64,000 nt of DNA from Sporopachydermia quercuum (Eukaryota; Ascomycota; Sporopachydermiomycetes; Sporopachydermiales; Sporopachydermiaceae), in contig BCGN01000005.1 of the NCBI GenBank assembly GCA_001599295.1, positions 1,364,001-1,428,000 on the forward strand. Reading direction: 5' to 3'. A program made the translations under genes and the position numbers. Below are positions 1-11,237 of the stretch, piece by piece. The notes beneath the pieces are model-generated. The model was given only the letters and a program-made list of their open reading frames with translations. It was not told where the DNA came from and ran no database searches. The first letter of the stretch is position 1; every line of letters starts with the position of its first letter.

Positions 1-1
1 A

Positions 2-2008
2 TCCAATACTACTTTGACATATATCTTCCATGCATTGAGCTCTAATATTTCAAGATTGGATAACCCATCTATCATCAAGTACTCTGCTCCATTAATTCTA
101 GCAGCCATAAGAATCCCTTCGTGGTCTAATCGCTCTCCTGCGTTTTCTGCCGGATATGTTTCTTTTGTAAGTGTCTTAACATCAAGCGTTCCCAAATGGT
201 GGCCTGAAGTTGCCAATCATATCATTGCCGAGTTTTCACATTTACCAGTCAGGAGAACATTCAATCATCATGAAATTCTAAGATTTATCATAAAAAACAT
301 ACCCACAGCTGTTTCTGAACTAGTGAACACAGTAATAAGAAACCATTTCCCTCATATCAATAGTGCAGCAAAGGAATTAGTATGCTATGTGGAAAATCTA
401 CTAGCTTTTCTAGAATATGCTGGTGAAATCGGAGGATACAATTCTGTCTGGGGACTGATAATAGAAAGATGTATTGCTCTTGATGTTGAGCTTCAGAATG
501 AGCTGGATGAACTAGATGATGAAGAATTGGATACTGATCTTGACATTGAAATGGGAAATGGCAGTTATAGTGGTAATGATGAGATTGATAGTGATGATGA
601 TAGTGATGATAGTGATGATAGTGATAGCAGCAGTGAAGATGAAAGTGAAGATGAAAGTGAAACTGACCCTGAAGATGAAGATGAAATGAATAGAAGTAAG
701 TTGCTGAACGTGAACACCAAAGCAAATGAATTTTCCAATAGAATAGCAAATAAAACACAGAGTGCAATAGATTTTGACGAAAAGAATGAACAGAATGAAA
801 CAGAGAATGATAGAAACAATGACACTGACGACGATGATGACGAAGACGAAGAAGCTGATGATGATGAAGAGTTTCAAGATGAAGAAGAAATATATCTTAG
901 TAATTCTGTAGCAGATGTGAAGATTTTATCTGAAAAGCTCGATTCTTTAATATTAACACTGTTGAAGTATCTAGATACCAAATTTTCAGATTCACCTGAT
1001 TCTGAATTGTCAGTTACGTTATTCCAATCGTTGCTGTCAATATTCAGTTCCCATATTTTACCTACACATTATACAAGAGCCACACAATACTTAATATTCA
1101 AAATCAGTCAAGCAAAACCTATGTTGATGGATACGTTTCTTGTATCTTTGATTGATGTTGCATTCAGTCCTTCTCAAGCGTTCAACAAGAGAATCAAAGC
1201 CATGCAGTATATTTCCAGTTATATTGCCAGAGCCAAGAAGCTGGACAAAGACCAGATCGTGTTCGTCGTTGAATATTTGGTTAAATGGATGGATAGATAT
1301 ATTACGGAAAGAGAAGGGGAAGTGAATGAAATTCTCCTATTCAATGTACAGAATGCAAACTCTCGCGGTATGGAAAAGTTCAAGATGCTTTATGCTACTT
1401 TCCAGACATTAATGTATATCTTTTGTTTCAGACATGGTATATTAAAACGCGATGAAAACAATGATTCTATGAAAGATTCCAGTGTCTTATTACTTGAAGA
1501 TAAGCAAAGCAAAGGCAGCAATAAGTCCGAATGGTTGGCTAATCTTGATACATTTTTCCAAAGAAGTATTCTTACTAAATTCAATCCTTTGAAATATTGT
1601 AATGAGAATGTTGTTCTGATATTTGCTAAGATAGCTCAGGCAGAAAATCTTGCCTATTGTTTCAGTATTATTGAAAAGAACAAGCGAGAAAGGTTAATGG
1701 GAGCATTGAGTCAGAATCCAATTGGAAGTTCTGGGAATGGTAGTTCTAATGGTTCAAAGGCTGATATTAAGAATATTGGAATGCTGGCTAAGAAGTCTCA
1801 AGCTTCTGATAATGATGTTAGTATTTCAACTGTTGGAACCAATACTGGATCCTATATGTTCTCTCAAAGACAAGAGTTTATTGACATTGAAGCATATTTC
1901 CCTTTTGATCCTTTATACTTGCGTGATTGTAAGAAGTTGATCGATGACTATTACATTGAATGGAGTGATGTTGAAGGCGACATGTCTTCGGATGATGATT
2001 CTGAGTAG
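2..2008 (+). CDS. RRN3: RRN3, RNA polymerase I-specific initiation factor (5' end outside window)
   Basis: Rrn3 (TIF-IA) bridges RNA polymerase I to the core factor at the rDNA promoter and sets the rate of rRNA synthesis in the nucleolus. The frame is open to the left edge with no credible ATG at the start, so the N-terminus lies outside; about 668 codons are visible, while the yeast protein is about 630 residues in total. The helical HEAT-like repeats of the family are visible, with family-typical stretches such as RIPSWSNRSPAFSAGY, a helix ending in NLLAFLEYAGEIGG, and the C-terminal block YFPFDPLYLRDCKKLIDDYY. Two long Asp/Glu/Ser runs (about 520-690 and 820-890) form the acidic loop known in Rrn3; here it looks expanded, which would explain the extra length. 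The protein ends in another acidic tail. Identification is by recalled family motifs. Confidence 0.9.
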   Translation, partial: SNTTLTYIFHALSSNISRLDNPSIIKYSAPLILAAIRIPSWSNRSPAFSAGYVSFVSVLTSSVPKWWPEVANHIIAEFSHLPVRRTFNHHEILRFIIKNIPTAVSELVNTVIRNHFPHINSAAKELVCYVENLLAFLEYAGEIGGYNSVWGLIIERCIALDVELQNELDELDDEELDTDLDIEMGNGSYSGNDEIDSDDDSDDSDDSDSSSEDESEDESETDPEDEDEMNRSKLLNVNTKANEFSNRIANKTQSAIDFDEKNEQNETENDRNNDTDDDDDEDEEADDDEEFQDEEEIYLSNSVADVKILSEKLDSLILTLLKYLDTKFSDSPDSELSVTLFQSLLSIFSSHILPTHYTRATQYLIFKISQAKPMLMDTFLVSLIDVAFSPSQAFNKRIKAMQYISSYIARAKKLDKDQIVFVVEYLVKWMDRYITEREGEVNEILLFNVQNANSRGMEKFKMLYATFQTLMYIFCFRHGILKRDENNDSMKDSSVLLLEDKQSKGSNKSEWLANLDTFFQRSILTKFNPLKYCNENVVLIFAKIAQAENLAYCFSIIEKNKRERLMGALSQNPIGSSGNGSSNGSKADIKNIGMLAKKSQASDNDVSISTVGTNTGSYMFSQRQEFIDIEAYFPFDPLYLRDCKKLIDDYYIEWSDVEGDMSSDDDSE

Positions 2009-2844
2009 AAGCAGTCTGGACTTTGCCAATGAAAACCCTTGGTTGTAAAACTGCAACCTAGCTCAGTAAAAATCACTACGTACTGTCAATTCATAGTTAA
2101 AGTAAGTTATGATTCTGTGATAGCGGATACCTATTAAAAGATTTTAATGAACATATATACAAGCATAAATGATCAAACTGTAGTGTCAATAAGGAGTATT
2201 GTCATTTCCTATAATGTCAAGGATATTGGACCAAATCCAAATTGATTATATTTCATATTCAATTATCTTTCAATGATTTATTGTTTGTTTATCCGGTCCG
2301 TTCCCCTATCCTATCCCCATATGTAAATTTCCATCACTTGACTTCATTTACAGAACCCCTGATATAAGACACATAGCTTATCTTGCGAAACCCCTCTTTC
2401 CCCACAAACATCATAAATTTCCTCAAAAACCAAAAAGGGCAAGAATTAGCTGTTGCGAATGATGATCGATTTCTTTGTGATTTGCAAGATTGCAAACTGA
2501 AGTACAAAACTGTAATTCGTCTTTCGCCAGCAGAAAATCCAAACGACGACTATTTATGTATTGTGATTATTGATATTGCTTTCTCATAGCTACAACCTGG
2601 TATAAGAATAGCATTTGTCAACGTGTTTCATGCTATATGCTATACGGAATACATTAGTTGGAAGCTTGGGTGAATGGAACTGAAGACATTTTTTAGTACA
2701 AAGCCGCATCAAACGAAACGGATATTGTTAAAGACAAAGGAAGAGGATAAAGTGGTCAAAGCAGTAGATATAGTTGTTTGGTTGGAATACAATTTACAGT
2801 GACAGTTCTTGATCCACCCAGAATTTTACACGCAGTGGCGCATA
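2009..2844. other. Intergenic spacer RRN3 / F-box gene
   Basis: It holds the RRN3 3' end and the promoter of the next gene. A 68-codon frame near 2383-2589 has no homology I recognise and no good start. No RNA gene or repeat is seen. Confidence 0.6.
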
Positions 2845-5016
2845 ATGGGCAGAAAACAACGGAGAACAAGAGCACCATATCGTCGTTACACGGGATTAGG
2901 TGTTATCGGTGCCAACGGGCAAACTGAAGACTCGAATTCAGAAGATGAACAAGGTGACGAAAAAGAAATAGATGGAAATGACGCCAGTACCAGCATATGC
3001 AATGAAGACAATGTCATGGTAAATTTAGCCCAGGTTCAAAGAGAAATCAATCAGCTCAAACTTGTTGATCTGATCAGTGAAGGAAATAGTAATAAACTGG
3101 TAAAGTTGGTTGAAATAAATAACCAACATGGGAAAACTAAGGCTGCCATGTCTTTTGTATATGCTGGTACTGGTAAGAAGAACGTACGAAACAGTAATTA
3201 TGATTACTTTGTTAAAAATAAAAATGCTGTATTGAACACAGCAACATTTGGAGTTCCGCAATCAGACTTAGATATTGAGGAAGTAGTGTATAATAATGCA
3301 CTGACTGATCATGACAGCTACTACAAGCCTAAGATAAATGATAAGATATCAGGGAAACAGAAAGACAAGGGAAAATCAAAGGCAAGTAAAGGAAACAACA
3401 AAAATAGCGCAAACCCTTCAATGAGTAAGGCAAAAATAGCTCGACTCGATAGTAAGAACTTTAACAACAATTTGTATGGCGCGTCAAAGTATGATGATGT
3501 TTATTACAAGTATTTGCTCAATCAAAGAACTGAAAACTGGAAAGGTGCCTCTTTTGAGAAGGTGGACGTTCTTTCTGTGGCTTTAGATGGTAAGGAAAAA
3601 GGCGAAGTTGCAAAATCAGAGAGTATATGTTCTGAAACGATGTTTCGAGAAAAGCCTTCCATTACAGATCTGCCGCTGGAACTTATGGAGAAAGTGTTTC
3701 GGTATTTGCCTCAACCGTTTGATACCAATCTGTTGTTTGTTTGTCGAGCTTGGTATCAAGTTGGGGTATCGTTGTTGTACGAGTATCCTACATTGAACTC
3801 AAGAAACTATCTAAAGTTTATTCAAGTGCTTTCACTCACAGGCTCTGAACGACATAGAGCAAACGAAATAGCTGGAATGGTACGTCATTTGGATTTAAGG
3901 TACATAATCCAATCAGGGAAAAATTCATTCAATGCTAAACTTTTGAAGAGGTGCTGCAAAACATTAGAATCCTTCTTTGCACCTCAAACATCGTTTGGAT
4001 ATGCTCCCTTAATTGCATTGAAACATTGTCATAAATTGCGATTACTTGACCTATCATTAGTCTCAGAAACAGTAGAGCTAAAGGAACTTTTTCTTGCTAT
4101 TGAATCACTGAAGAATCTTACTGGGTTGTATTTTCCAAGATCATCTGTTTCTTGTCAGTTTGACTTCTCTACACTTTCTTGGCCCCCTAATTTAACACAT
4201 TTGAAGCTGTCTGGTGGTATCTCAGATAAATTTATCTCGCAAACTAATTTCCCTGCCACAATATCTCACCTCGAATTATGTCATTGTCCATATCTCAATG
4301 CTGATTCTATATATACTTTATTCAAGAAGATAGGTCCATCTTTGACTCATTTGACAGTTATGTTTCCCATGCCATGTTTAGAAGCAGATTCATTGAACGA
4401 AGTTCTACTTTGGTGTCCTAATTTGAGATATTTATGTGTGACAGTCGACTATATTACTCGAAGAATATTTTCGAATATAAGAGTTGCACCTTATTATCAA
4501 GCAATCATTGATGCTGAAGATGCTGCAATTGGTGTTTCAGGAAACGAAGTTGAAAACGACGGTGAAAGTGAAGGTGAACGTGAGAATGGTGATTTAGCTT
4601 CATCTGTTGATTCTTTGTCCATATATTCCGATGACCTATATTCTTCCAATTCGTCGTTAGGAATTGGTAATGAGTTTGACTCCTCTGACGGACGATCAAA
4701 TGGAGAGAACCTAGAATTTTCTAGTTATTCAATGAATAAGCCTCCTGATGCTAACTGTTCTATTTTGAATAATACAGTGTTTGAACATAAAGTGGGACAT
4801 CCGCTTGAAACTTTTCATTTGGAATCATCCGGTATGCTTGGACAATCTTTGAAAATATCACCTGATGATATAACGTTAGCATTATTAGATTATAAGCTAC
4901 CTCATTTGAGAAAAGTAACAATCAGTTATAATCTAGGATGGAGAAAGGACTCTGAGGAAGTTGGTGAATTGGCGGATGTTTTGGAAGAAAAGCAAGGAGG
5001 ATTGTGGATTTTATGA
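2845..5016 (+). CDS. F-box protein with degenerate leucine-rich repeats
   Basis: This is a predicted substrate adaptor of an SCF ubiquitin ligase: the F-box would bind Skp1 and the repeats would hold the target. The first ATG in frame is at 2845 (begins MGRKQRRTRAP), giving 723 residues; the open frame continues upstream without an ATG. The N-terminal 270 residues are basic and low complexity, with a lysine-rich stretch that could be a nuclear signal. The F-box is at about residues 273-320 (ITDLPLELMEKVFRYLP, then CRAWY). Irregular LRR-like segments follow, such as LRLLDLSLVSETVELKELF and LTHLKLSGGI. A Glu/Ser-rich loop lies at about residues 555-640. It belongs to the yeast F-box/LRR type (YDR306C-like), but I cannot assign one orthologue. 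Confidence 0.75.
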   Translation: MGRKQRRTRAPYRRYTGLGVIGANGQTEDSNSEDEQGDEKEIDGNDASTSICNEDNVMVNLAQVQREINQLKLVDLISEGNSNKLVKLVEINNQHGKTKAAMSFVYAGTGKKNVRNSNYDYFVKNKNAVLNTATFGVPQSDLDIEEVVYNNALTDHDSYYKPKINDKISGKQKDKGKSKASKGNNKNSANPSMSKAKIARLDSKNFNNNLYGASKYDDVYYKYLLNQRTENWKGASFEKVDVLSVALDGKEKGEVAKSESICSETMFREKPSITDLPLELMEKVFRYLPQPFDTNLLFVCRAWYQVGVSLLYEYPTLNSRNYLKFIQVLSLTGSERHRANEIAGMVRHLDLRYIIQSGKNSFNAKLLKRCCKTLESFFAPQTSFGYAPLIALKHCHKLRLLDLSLVSETVELKELFLAIESLKNLTGLYFPRSSVSCQFDFSTLSWPPNLTHLKLSGGISDKFISQTNFPATISHLELCHCPYLNADSIYTLFKKIGPSLTHLTVMFPMPCLEADSLNEVLLWCPNLRYLCVTVDYITRRIFSNIRVAPYYQAIIDAEDAAIGVSGNEVENDGESEGERENGDLASSVDSLSIYSDDLYSSNSSLGIGNEFDSSDGRSNGENLEFSSYSMNKPPDANCSILNNTVFEHKVGHPLETFHLESSGMLGQSLKISPDDITLALLDYKLPHLRKVTISYNLGWRKDSEEVGELADVLEEKQGGLWIL

Positions 5017-6700
5017 ACTTTTTTGTTTAGTTTGTTTTGGTATGGTTGTTTTATATTGTTGCTTTAATAGGACTTGGTTAGTTGCGGGTATCTATATCTT
5101 TTTTATTCGATGATTGATACGGATGTTATTTATTGGGGATTTCATGGATATGGTAATGTTTTGGAAAGAAAATATGTGGAGATTGAAATAGTAAAATATA
5201 AGAAGAAAAAAAGTGGAAATTTTACTATTGAAACTTTGGATTTATGGATAATTAGATGTGTTGTTAACACCAAAAGACTTTCAAAGGAGAAACAAGCGTG
5301 GAAAAAAATTGAAAACGAAGAATTGAAAGTACTAAATTATATATCATTGATGAAAATATAGTAATGCAATCGAAATTGCGCGAAGATAATTGTAGATAGT
5401 TGGGAAAAGTGTGTTCAAGACCATTCACATACATTGAATGACAGTCAGAGGTTGGAAGGTAATTCGTTACTTCAATAGTTGATGTAAATAACGCAAGTGC
5501 GAGATAACAGTTAAAGCTTACAGTCTTCTTGCTTACTTTATGAAGTGGTTCTTTCTATCCAGACTCCTCTTCATTGATAATGTTGTTATTGTTCAACAGT
5601 ACATATGATGACCGTTAAAGATGCAGGAACATCGATCATTGAGTAATCTAAAATGATGGTAATGAATGAGAGAAGATAAATTCCAGTAAAAAGAAATTTA
5701 GTTTATTAATAAGAGTAATCTGTCTGAAGTTGAATCGTACTGAATATTTAAGAAATATGAAAAGTTTCAATATCTGTATATTCATGTTTCCAGATATACA
5801 TACAAATATGTATAGAAATAGATGGATGATGCATAATACTGCATTATTATGCATCATTGGTAGATGGGAGTTAGGTAGCATTGTGGTGGTTATCAAAAGC
5901 AATTAAAAGCTAGCTTCAGAGTTTCAAATAAATCATGTAGCATAATTGAGTATGTATAACGCCCCTGGAGATGTCAAGTTTTGTTTAGAAAATTCTCTTT
6001 TTGATTGTACACTTAAAAATCAAATTCAAGTACGTATGTCCATAATTCAGAGCACCTTGAGGCTCCAGGGTTGAAATCAGATTTTTTACTCTCATATGCC
6101 CTAANGTTTTAGTGAGTTCTCTTTATTTTCGCAATGTTTTTTTTGACACTAACACTAACAGATTCTCAACTAGAAATTGTTATCAAATAGCAAATGTAAT
6201 TATTTTTAAACCAGCCATTTACTAATATTTTTTACCCATAGCTCCTTATTCTCCAGAGGTCGTTTTAACCACGTGACTATCATCTTGTAAGCTAGCTGTC
6301 AATGGCTTGCATTATCCCGCATGCTAACTCTTTAAACCTTATTTCATCTACCATATTTTCTTCTCTAGCAGAATTTCCATACATAATAGAATCACTCGAG
6401 TGAAACGAGAACCATCAATACTAAATATTGATTATCTATTGTTTTAACGTTCTGTAAACTAAGCAATCTTCCGTAAGAATCAATGATTCTATTTGAATAA
6501 ACCAGCAGGTTAAATAAGTGCTTAAAATTATAAGGGTTTACTTTTTGATAGCTATCGCTCATTGGCTGAACTGTACTGAACCTGTCTGTATTCAACTGTT
6601 CATTTGATTCCATTTAATCCTCGTTAATAATTTTACTAATGAGAGAATCAGATTTCCCTTTTTAATGATCAATACTTAATACCTCATTTTATAACCAGTA
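5017..6700. other. Intergenic spacer, 1.7 kb
   Basis: AT-rich, with only short frames lacking any recognised family. It contains a strong inverted repeat at 5826-5857 (listed separately) and one ambiguous base. The last few hundred bases must contain the promoter of the RRM gene. Confidence 0.55.
5826..5857. repeat. Perfect 13-bp inverted repeat, 6-base loop
   Basis: The left arm ATGATGCATAATA (5826-5838) and right arm TATTATGCATCAT (5845-5857) are exact reverse complements around the loop CTGCAT. It could extrude as a hairpin or be a dimeric binding site. Function is unknown. Confidence 0.8.
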
Positions 6701-8359
6701 ATGGATCAACATAACAATTCTTCAGGTTACCAAAACCAAAGAAACAGGAACCCCCAGGGCAACAACAGTCCATATAGGCAATCAGCACCCCAGCAATATT
6801 CATCACCTTCATATTCGTATTCAAATTCAAACGCACGATCCACGACTCATTATAGTTCTAATCCTCAATCATATCAGAAATCACCAGCTTCGTATAACAG
6901 GCCATACTCTAGAGAAAGGAACTTTGACAGGCATGATAGGTCATATGATAATAAAGGAACCCTATGGATGGGTGAACTAGATCCACAATTTACTGAAGCA
7001 GACATCAAGAGGATATGGTCATCCTTAGGCTATGATGATATTGCTGTGAAATTGATAAGAGATAAAACGACTAGTTTTGGTACAGGGTATTGTTTTATCG
7101 AGTTTGGCTCAAGTAGTATTGCTCAAAAAGCTATAACGTTGAATGGAAGTGTCATACCTGGTTCATCCAAAATTCTTAAGTTAAACTGGGCTAGTGGGAA
7201 TGCAAACAGCAGTTCAAATCCTCCTCAAGGACCATCAGGAGGCAATTACAATAATGCAGCAGGAGGGTTACCAACAGGTCCATCTAGTTCATCATATAGA
7301 CCTGGAGGAGGATCACGTGAAGGTCCTGAATATTCAATTTTTGTTGGAGACACTGGTTCTGAGGTCACAGAAAACATGCTACTAGATGAATTCAGAAAAA
7401 AGTTCCCGTCTACGAAATCGGTTAAAATAATGACGGATCCAAGTACTGGAGCTTCTAGAGGCTATGGTTTTGTTAGATTCAGTGACGAAGTTGAAATGCA
7501 GCAAGCATTGGTGGAAATGCAAGGTAAATATATCGGCTCAAGACCTATTCGTGTATCTACAGCTGTCCCCAAAGGAAGATCAAGTGCTACAGCTGGTTCC
7601 GCATCCGGATTTCCTCCTCCTAACAATCACCGTACATTCAATCATAACATCAAAGAGAGAGAAGGGGTCCCGACTGGTCCTAAAGGTGCCACGCCAGCAT
7701 ACTCTCAATCTCCAGTATCTTACCAAACAATTGCTACTAATCTTGCTGCACCATTAACGTCATATCCTGCTATCAACCAGTATACTGACCCCAATAACAC
7801 CACTATATTTGTAGGAGGTTTAGCTGTTTCCGTTACTACTAGAGAGCTTGAGGAGTACTTCAGTTCTTTCGGCAGTATCAACTATGTGAAAGTTCCTCCA
7901 GGAAAAGGCTGTGGATTTGTTCAATACTTCACCAGAGAATCAGCCGAGCGAGCAATCAGAGCAATGCAAGGTTATGTTATTGCAAATAACAGAATAAAAC
8001 TTAGTTGGGGTAAAGCTGGTGTTGTCTCTGCTAATGGTTATAGTGCCAATGTAGCAGGTGGTGCTAGCTCTGCCTCTTTAGCATATAAACCCGGGCCTAT
8101 GTTACCGTATGGTGTAATGTATGGGAATATTTCTGTTGACAAAGTCAAAGGAGCAGTTGTTCCCGTGACAGAAAATTTCAAAGGCACTCATGATGATAAT
8201 GCTCTTGGTATTGTTGCTAGTGCACACGAGATATTCACTGGTGACTTATTATCACATTTCGAAGAGTATTCAGAGCCAAGTTTGCCTGGAAGATTCAATG
8301 AGGTGTTGCTACAGGAAAGAGAGAGAAGATATGAGAGATTAGCAATGGAAAATGATTAG
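6701..8359 (+). CDS. Three-RRM RNA-binding protein, NAM8/NGR1 (TIA-1-like) family
   Basis: It binds U-rich RNA. In yeast, Nam8 is a U1 snRNP component that helps 5' splice-site choice and meiotic splicing, while Ngr1 acts in mRNA decay. The 552-residue protein starts at the first ATG and has a Gln/Ser/Tyr-rich head (1-80). RRM1 is at about 86-165 (LWMGEL, GYCFIEF), RRM2 at 211-290 (IFVGDT, GYGFVRF) and RRM3 at 367-438 (IFVGGL, GCGFVQY). The RRM3 block ending in NNRIKLSWGKAG is typical of Nam8. RRM2 carries MTDPSTGASRGYGFVRF, close to both paralogues, so the choice between NAM8 and NGR1 stays open. Glycine/serine linkers separate the domains. If it is the Nam8 orthologue, it is relevant to the several introns in this window. 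Confidence 0.85.
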   Translation: MDQHNNSSGYQNQRNRNPQGNNSPYRQSAPQQYSSPSYSYSNSNARSTTHYSSNPQSYQKSPASYNRPYSRERNFDRHDRSYDNKGTLWMGELDPQFTEADIKRIWSSLGYDDIAVKLIRDKTTSFGTGYCFIEFGSSSIAQKAITLNGSVIPGSSKILKLNWASGNANSSSNPPQGPSGGNYNNAAGGLPTGPSSSSYRPGGGSREGPEYSIFVGDTGSEVTENMLLDEFRKKFPSTKSVKIMTDPSTGASRGYGFVRFSDEVEMQQALVEMQGKYIGSRPIRVSTAVPKGRSSATAGSASGFPPPNNHRTFNHNIKEREGVPTGPKGATPAYSQSPVSYQTIATNLAAPLTSYPAINQYTDPNNTTIFVGGLAVSVTTRELEEYFSSFGSINYVKVPPGKGCGFVQYFTRESAERAIRAMQGYVIANNRIKLSWGKAGVVSANGYSANVAGGASSASLAYKPGPMLPYGVMYGNISVDKVKGAVVPVTENFKGTHDDNALGIVASAHEIFTGDLLSHFEEYSEPSLPGRFNEVLLQERERRYERLAMEND

Positions 8360-8820
8360 GAATTGGAAGCTGAGAGTTAATCAATTATTATTACGGTAGT
8401 AGTCGTATTTGTTTTCAAGTGTAGCATGCTCAGAAGCATCAATAAGGTCAAGAATATGTATAATTATCATGTTTCAGTATCAAGCAATATAGGCAGTGGG
8501 TACTTGATTTGCTTCGCAGCTTAGTATAATGAGTATACACGGAATATAGATGTAAATCATGAGCATGTCAATCACCTTTTGCTATCTTTTCTATGTAGCT
8601 TATTGCTCCACGGTATTAGATCACGGTACCGGTGATGAAAAACCAGTAGGAGTCAAAAGAAAATACAATCTACCAGTCTATAGTATCTATTATGCACTGT
8701 CTTTTCATGCATTTTATACCATTTTTCAATTAATCTAACATCATAAGTATCCTTCTTATAACGCCATAAATTATAAATAATGCTCAATTAATTAACAACA
8801 AAAACTAATCAAAATGCCAT
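8360..8820. other. Convergent 3' spacer
   Basis: Lies between the stop of the RRM gene (+) and the true stop of NDUFB8 (-). It holds the two 3' UTRs; no gene is seen. A near-palindrome around GGTACC lies at about 8620-8637. Confidence 0.6.
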
Positions 8821-9516
8821 TTATTCTTCGTCAACAGAATCAATTCGGGCCTACAGTTCATGTTAGTACACCTAATTATCAATCTTAAAAAAACTATCAC
8901 CAGTATCAACAATTTCTTTTACACTGGACCTTATATCTTGTAAAATAATACTTACTGCTAGGTATTCAGCTTCTTCGGCATCTCTAGCACCCAAAGCCTT
9001 TGATAAACCTCCATAAGGATAATTTCTTCTCAAACCGGGATGTTCAGGATAGAAGAAAAAGTAGACAAAAGTGCTGAATCCTGCAACACATAGGAAGAAA
9101 GTCGAAATGTACCTAAGTGCTGTTTTATCAGGAACAAAATCATACACATCAGGTGCCCATATGTGGAGCAGATCATAATTTTCGTGAACTCGCTCACCGA
9201 AATTTCTTCTTTGTTGACGATTGTCATACTTTCCATATTTATCTTTTAAACCATAGAACTCTTTCTTGCCATTCTTGTAATTACCAGTTAATTCTGGTTC
9301 TGATTCTGGCACATAAGGTAACTTGCCATAATATCTAATGCTTGATAATTGTGGAGTAAGACATAAAGAAGTTGCTCTTCTTGAGCTTCTAAATGTAGAT
9401 GAAATTGTAGATGGTGATGCTGTCAAAGGTTTCAATGATACTTGATAGTTAGAAGAAACCAATGGTTTGATGCTTCCTTGAGCTCTTAAAGCTCTCGTTA
9501 TGCTTCGTGAAATCAT
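8821..9516 (-). CDS. NDUFB8: NADH dehydrogenase (complex I) subunit NDUFB8, two exons
   Basis: Accessory subunit of the membrane arm of mitochondrial complex I. Exon 1 is 9516-8956 (187 codons); exon 2 is 8850-8821 and encodes ARIDSVDEE then TAA, giving 196 residues. The unspliced frame reads on to 8872 with 27 unrelated residues; I prefer splicing because the donor GTAAGT, branch TACTAAC and acceptor TAG are all perfect and phase is kept. The head is Arg/Ser-rich with few acids, a mitochondrial presequence. The conserved core contains QQRRNFGERVHENYDLL at about 101-117, then W120-APD, one membrane helix (about 136-156), and YPEHPGLRRNYPYGGL. This matches the fungal NDUFB8/ASHI family as I remember it. 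The presence of complex I excludes Saccharomyces-like yeasts. Confidence 0.75.
8851..8955 (-). other. Intron of NDUFB8 (105 bases)
   Basis: Read on the minus strand it starts GTAAGT, has TACTAAC at 8868-8862 and ends CTGTAG. It is phase 0. A stop inside it ends the unspliced frame. Confidence 0.85.
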
Positions 9517-11237
9517 TGTTGAATTATGAATCTTCTCCGGTGACAGTACAGTCTGTTTAACTTTATAATGAAATTGACCTTTTCTGCTGAATCTTTGTTG
9601 AAATCCTCAGAGCTAAATCGTCTACTGGGCGGAGAAGTGCTGATGATGTGTATTAATATAATTGATAGCGGACTGCTCTTTGATGGTGATAATATACAAC
9701 TGAATGTGAGCTCCAATGCAACTGAAAGAATGGGCTGTATTATATCTTCACAAGCTTCTTCTCTAGAAATAAATAAAAAAAAGTAATAGGTTCCAAATGC
9801 TCCTATTTGCAGCGTCAAGTACAAACACAATCCTAAGAATTCCACTGTTGTATTTTATTCAGTCTGAAGGAAATATATATTTGTTTGAATGAAGAGTGAG
9901 ATGCGAATTTCGCATTGTGATTAAAACGACTTGAAAATGATATGATTGGTTTATTTAGAATTAATGATTACGTAATAGTAAAGCATTTATGAAACCACAC
10001 CCGTACATCATTAAAACCTGGGGGGAGGGTGAGAGACTAAAAATGGAAAAATATACTAAGGTTTCTCCAACTGCGCTACCAGCTGCACGAAGTACATGAA
10101 GTGGAAAATTTGAAGATTGGTTGATGGGAAGAGAATCAAAGTGAAATATGGATTAATGGTTACTTTGGGGACTTTCATACTTATATAATGTCCCAATAAT
10201 AGTTTTNATTAGAGAGCCTGGTGCTTAGACTGTGCCAAAGAGAATGTGAAAGAGTTGAGGGCAAGAATTGATTGTTGCGAGTGTCATTATTCATGTCACG
10301 AATCCTTGGGTTCTAGCGAGTCCTTTGATGAGGAAGAATGGCATTTATAATTTGTGTTTTTACAGCATATACGATACTTCAATTTAAACTTCTGAACATT
10401 TTAATGCATTGTAGGTATAATTATATCTATCAACATATCCTTCTCGCTTGATAATTTGACAATCTTTGGAATACACCATGTCCTATCCTATAATGAACAT
10501 TTTTCACTCGGGAACGCGTTCGNAGTTAAAGTTTATGCATATCCATGCGTTGTGGGATTTCAATCAAATTAGTTCCATCGTTGGTAATAGCATATCGTCT
10601 CTTACAAACTTTGTAAAGCACAAACTCAAAAATAATTCTTTNCAGTAAAACATTTTGCTTCATTATACCAAATATTATTTTCAACTAAGTATTCAACTTC
10701 AAAATCTCCATATCCTCTTCAACTCCTCTTCAAGTCTTCCCATGCATCAATGATGCACTATCTCAAACATTGCATAATCATGCATCAATCGCCACGAATT
10801 TCATTGCAGAACTTTCTGAACCTTTTGATACTTCACTTGTTTCTTTCTCACTTTTAATCAACCAGGAACCAATCAATGATTTATATACTAACGTTTTATT
10901 ACATCAGAATCTCAATATATCTTTGAAATTTTGGTAATAGAATCAACGTATTGAGAGGATTCTTTTGATACCTAGTTCGAGATAAGTAATATATTTATTC
11001 ACCTTGTTATTTACAAGAATATTACATCTTTCTGTACACTACTTCTAGGAGTCATGACACTATAAATGCCAAATGATCATTTGTTAATGAATTAATGGCT
11101 TACAGTACGATTTTTACAGCGTTAATTGAAAGAAGCTCAGTAAAGTACACTGGCATTAATATCTNCCTATATTTTCTGCTCAATTTCAATAATTTTGTAT
11201 ATATTAATATTGAATCACTTGTGAACTCTTCTCACAG
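9517..11237. other. Divergent promoter region NDUFB8 / SWR1
   Basis: 1.7 kb shared between two divergent genes. It has a perfect 10-base palindrome ATTACGTAAT at 9967-9976 (bZIP/Yap-type core), a G run at about 10020-10027 and several ambiguous bases. Short frames here have no recognised family. Confidence 0.55.
9967..9976. promoter_or_regulatory. Candidate bZIP site ATTACGTAAT
   Basis: A perfect palindrome containing TTACGTAA, a core used by Yap-family factors in yeasts. It lies about 450 bases upstream of the NDUFB8 start. Assigned by motif only. Confidence 0.25.

Noticed and set aside
2383-2589. 68-codon frame between RRN3 and the F-box gene
   Set aside because: No ATG at the start, no homology, AT-rich spacer composition.
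5074-5361. 95-codon frame after the F-box gene
   Set aside because: Lys/Ile/Tyr-rich random-looking translation without recognised motifs; likely chance.
9513-9845. 110-codon minus-strand frame upstream of NDUFB8
   Set aside because: No family resemblance; it overlaps the promoter and start of NDUFB8.
10887-10908. TACTAAC followed by CATCAG before SWR1, like a 3' splice site
   Set aside because: No open frame follows or precedes it; at most a 5' UTR intron, which cannot be shown here.
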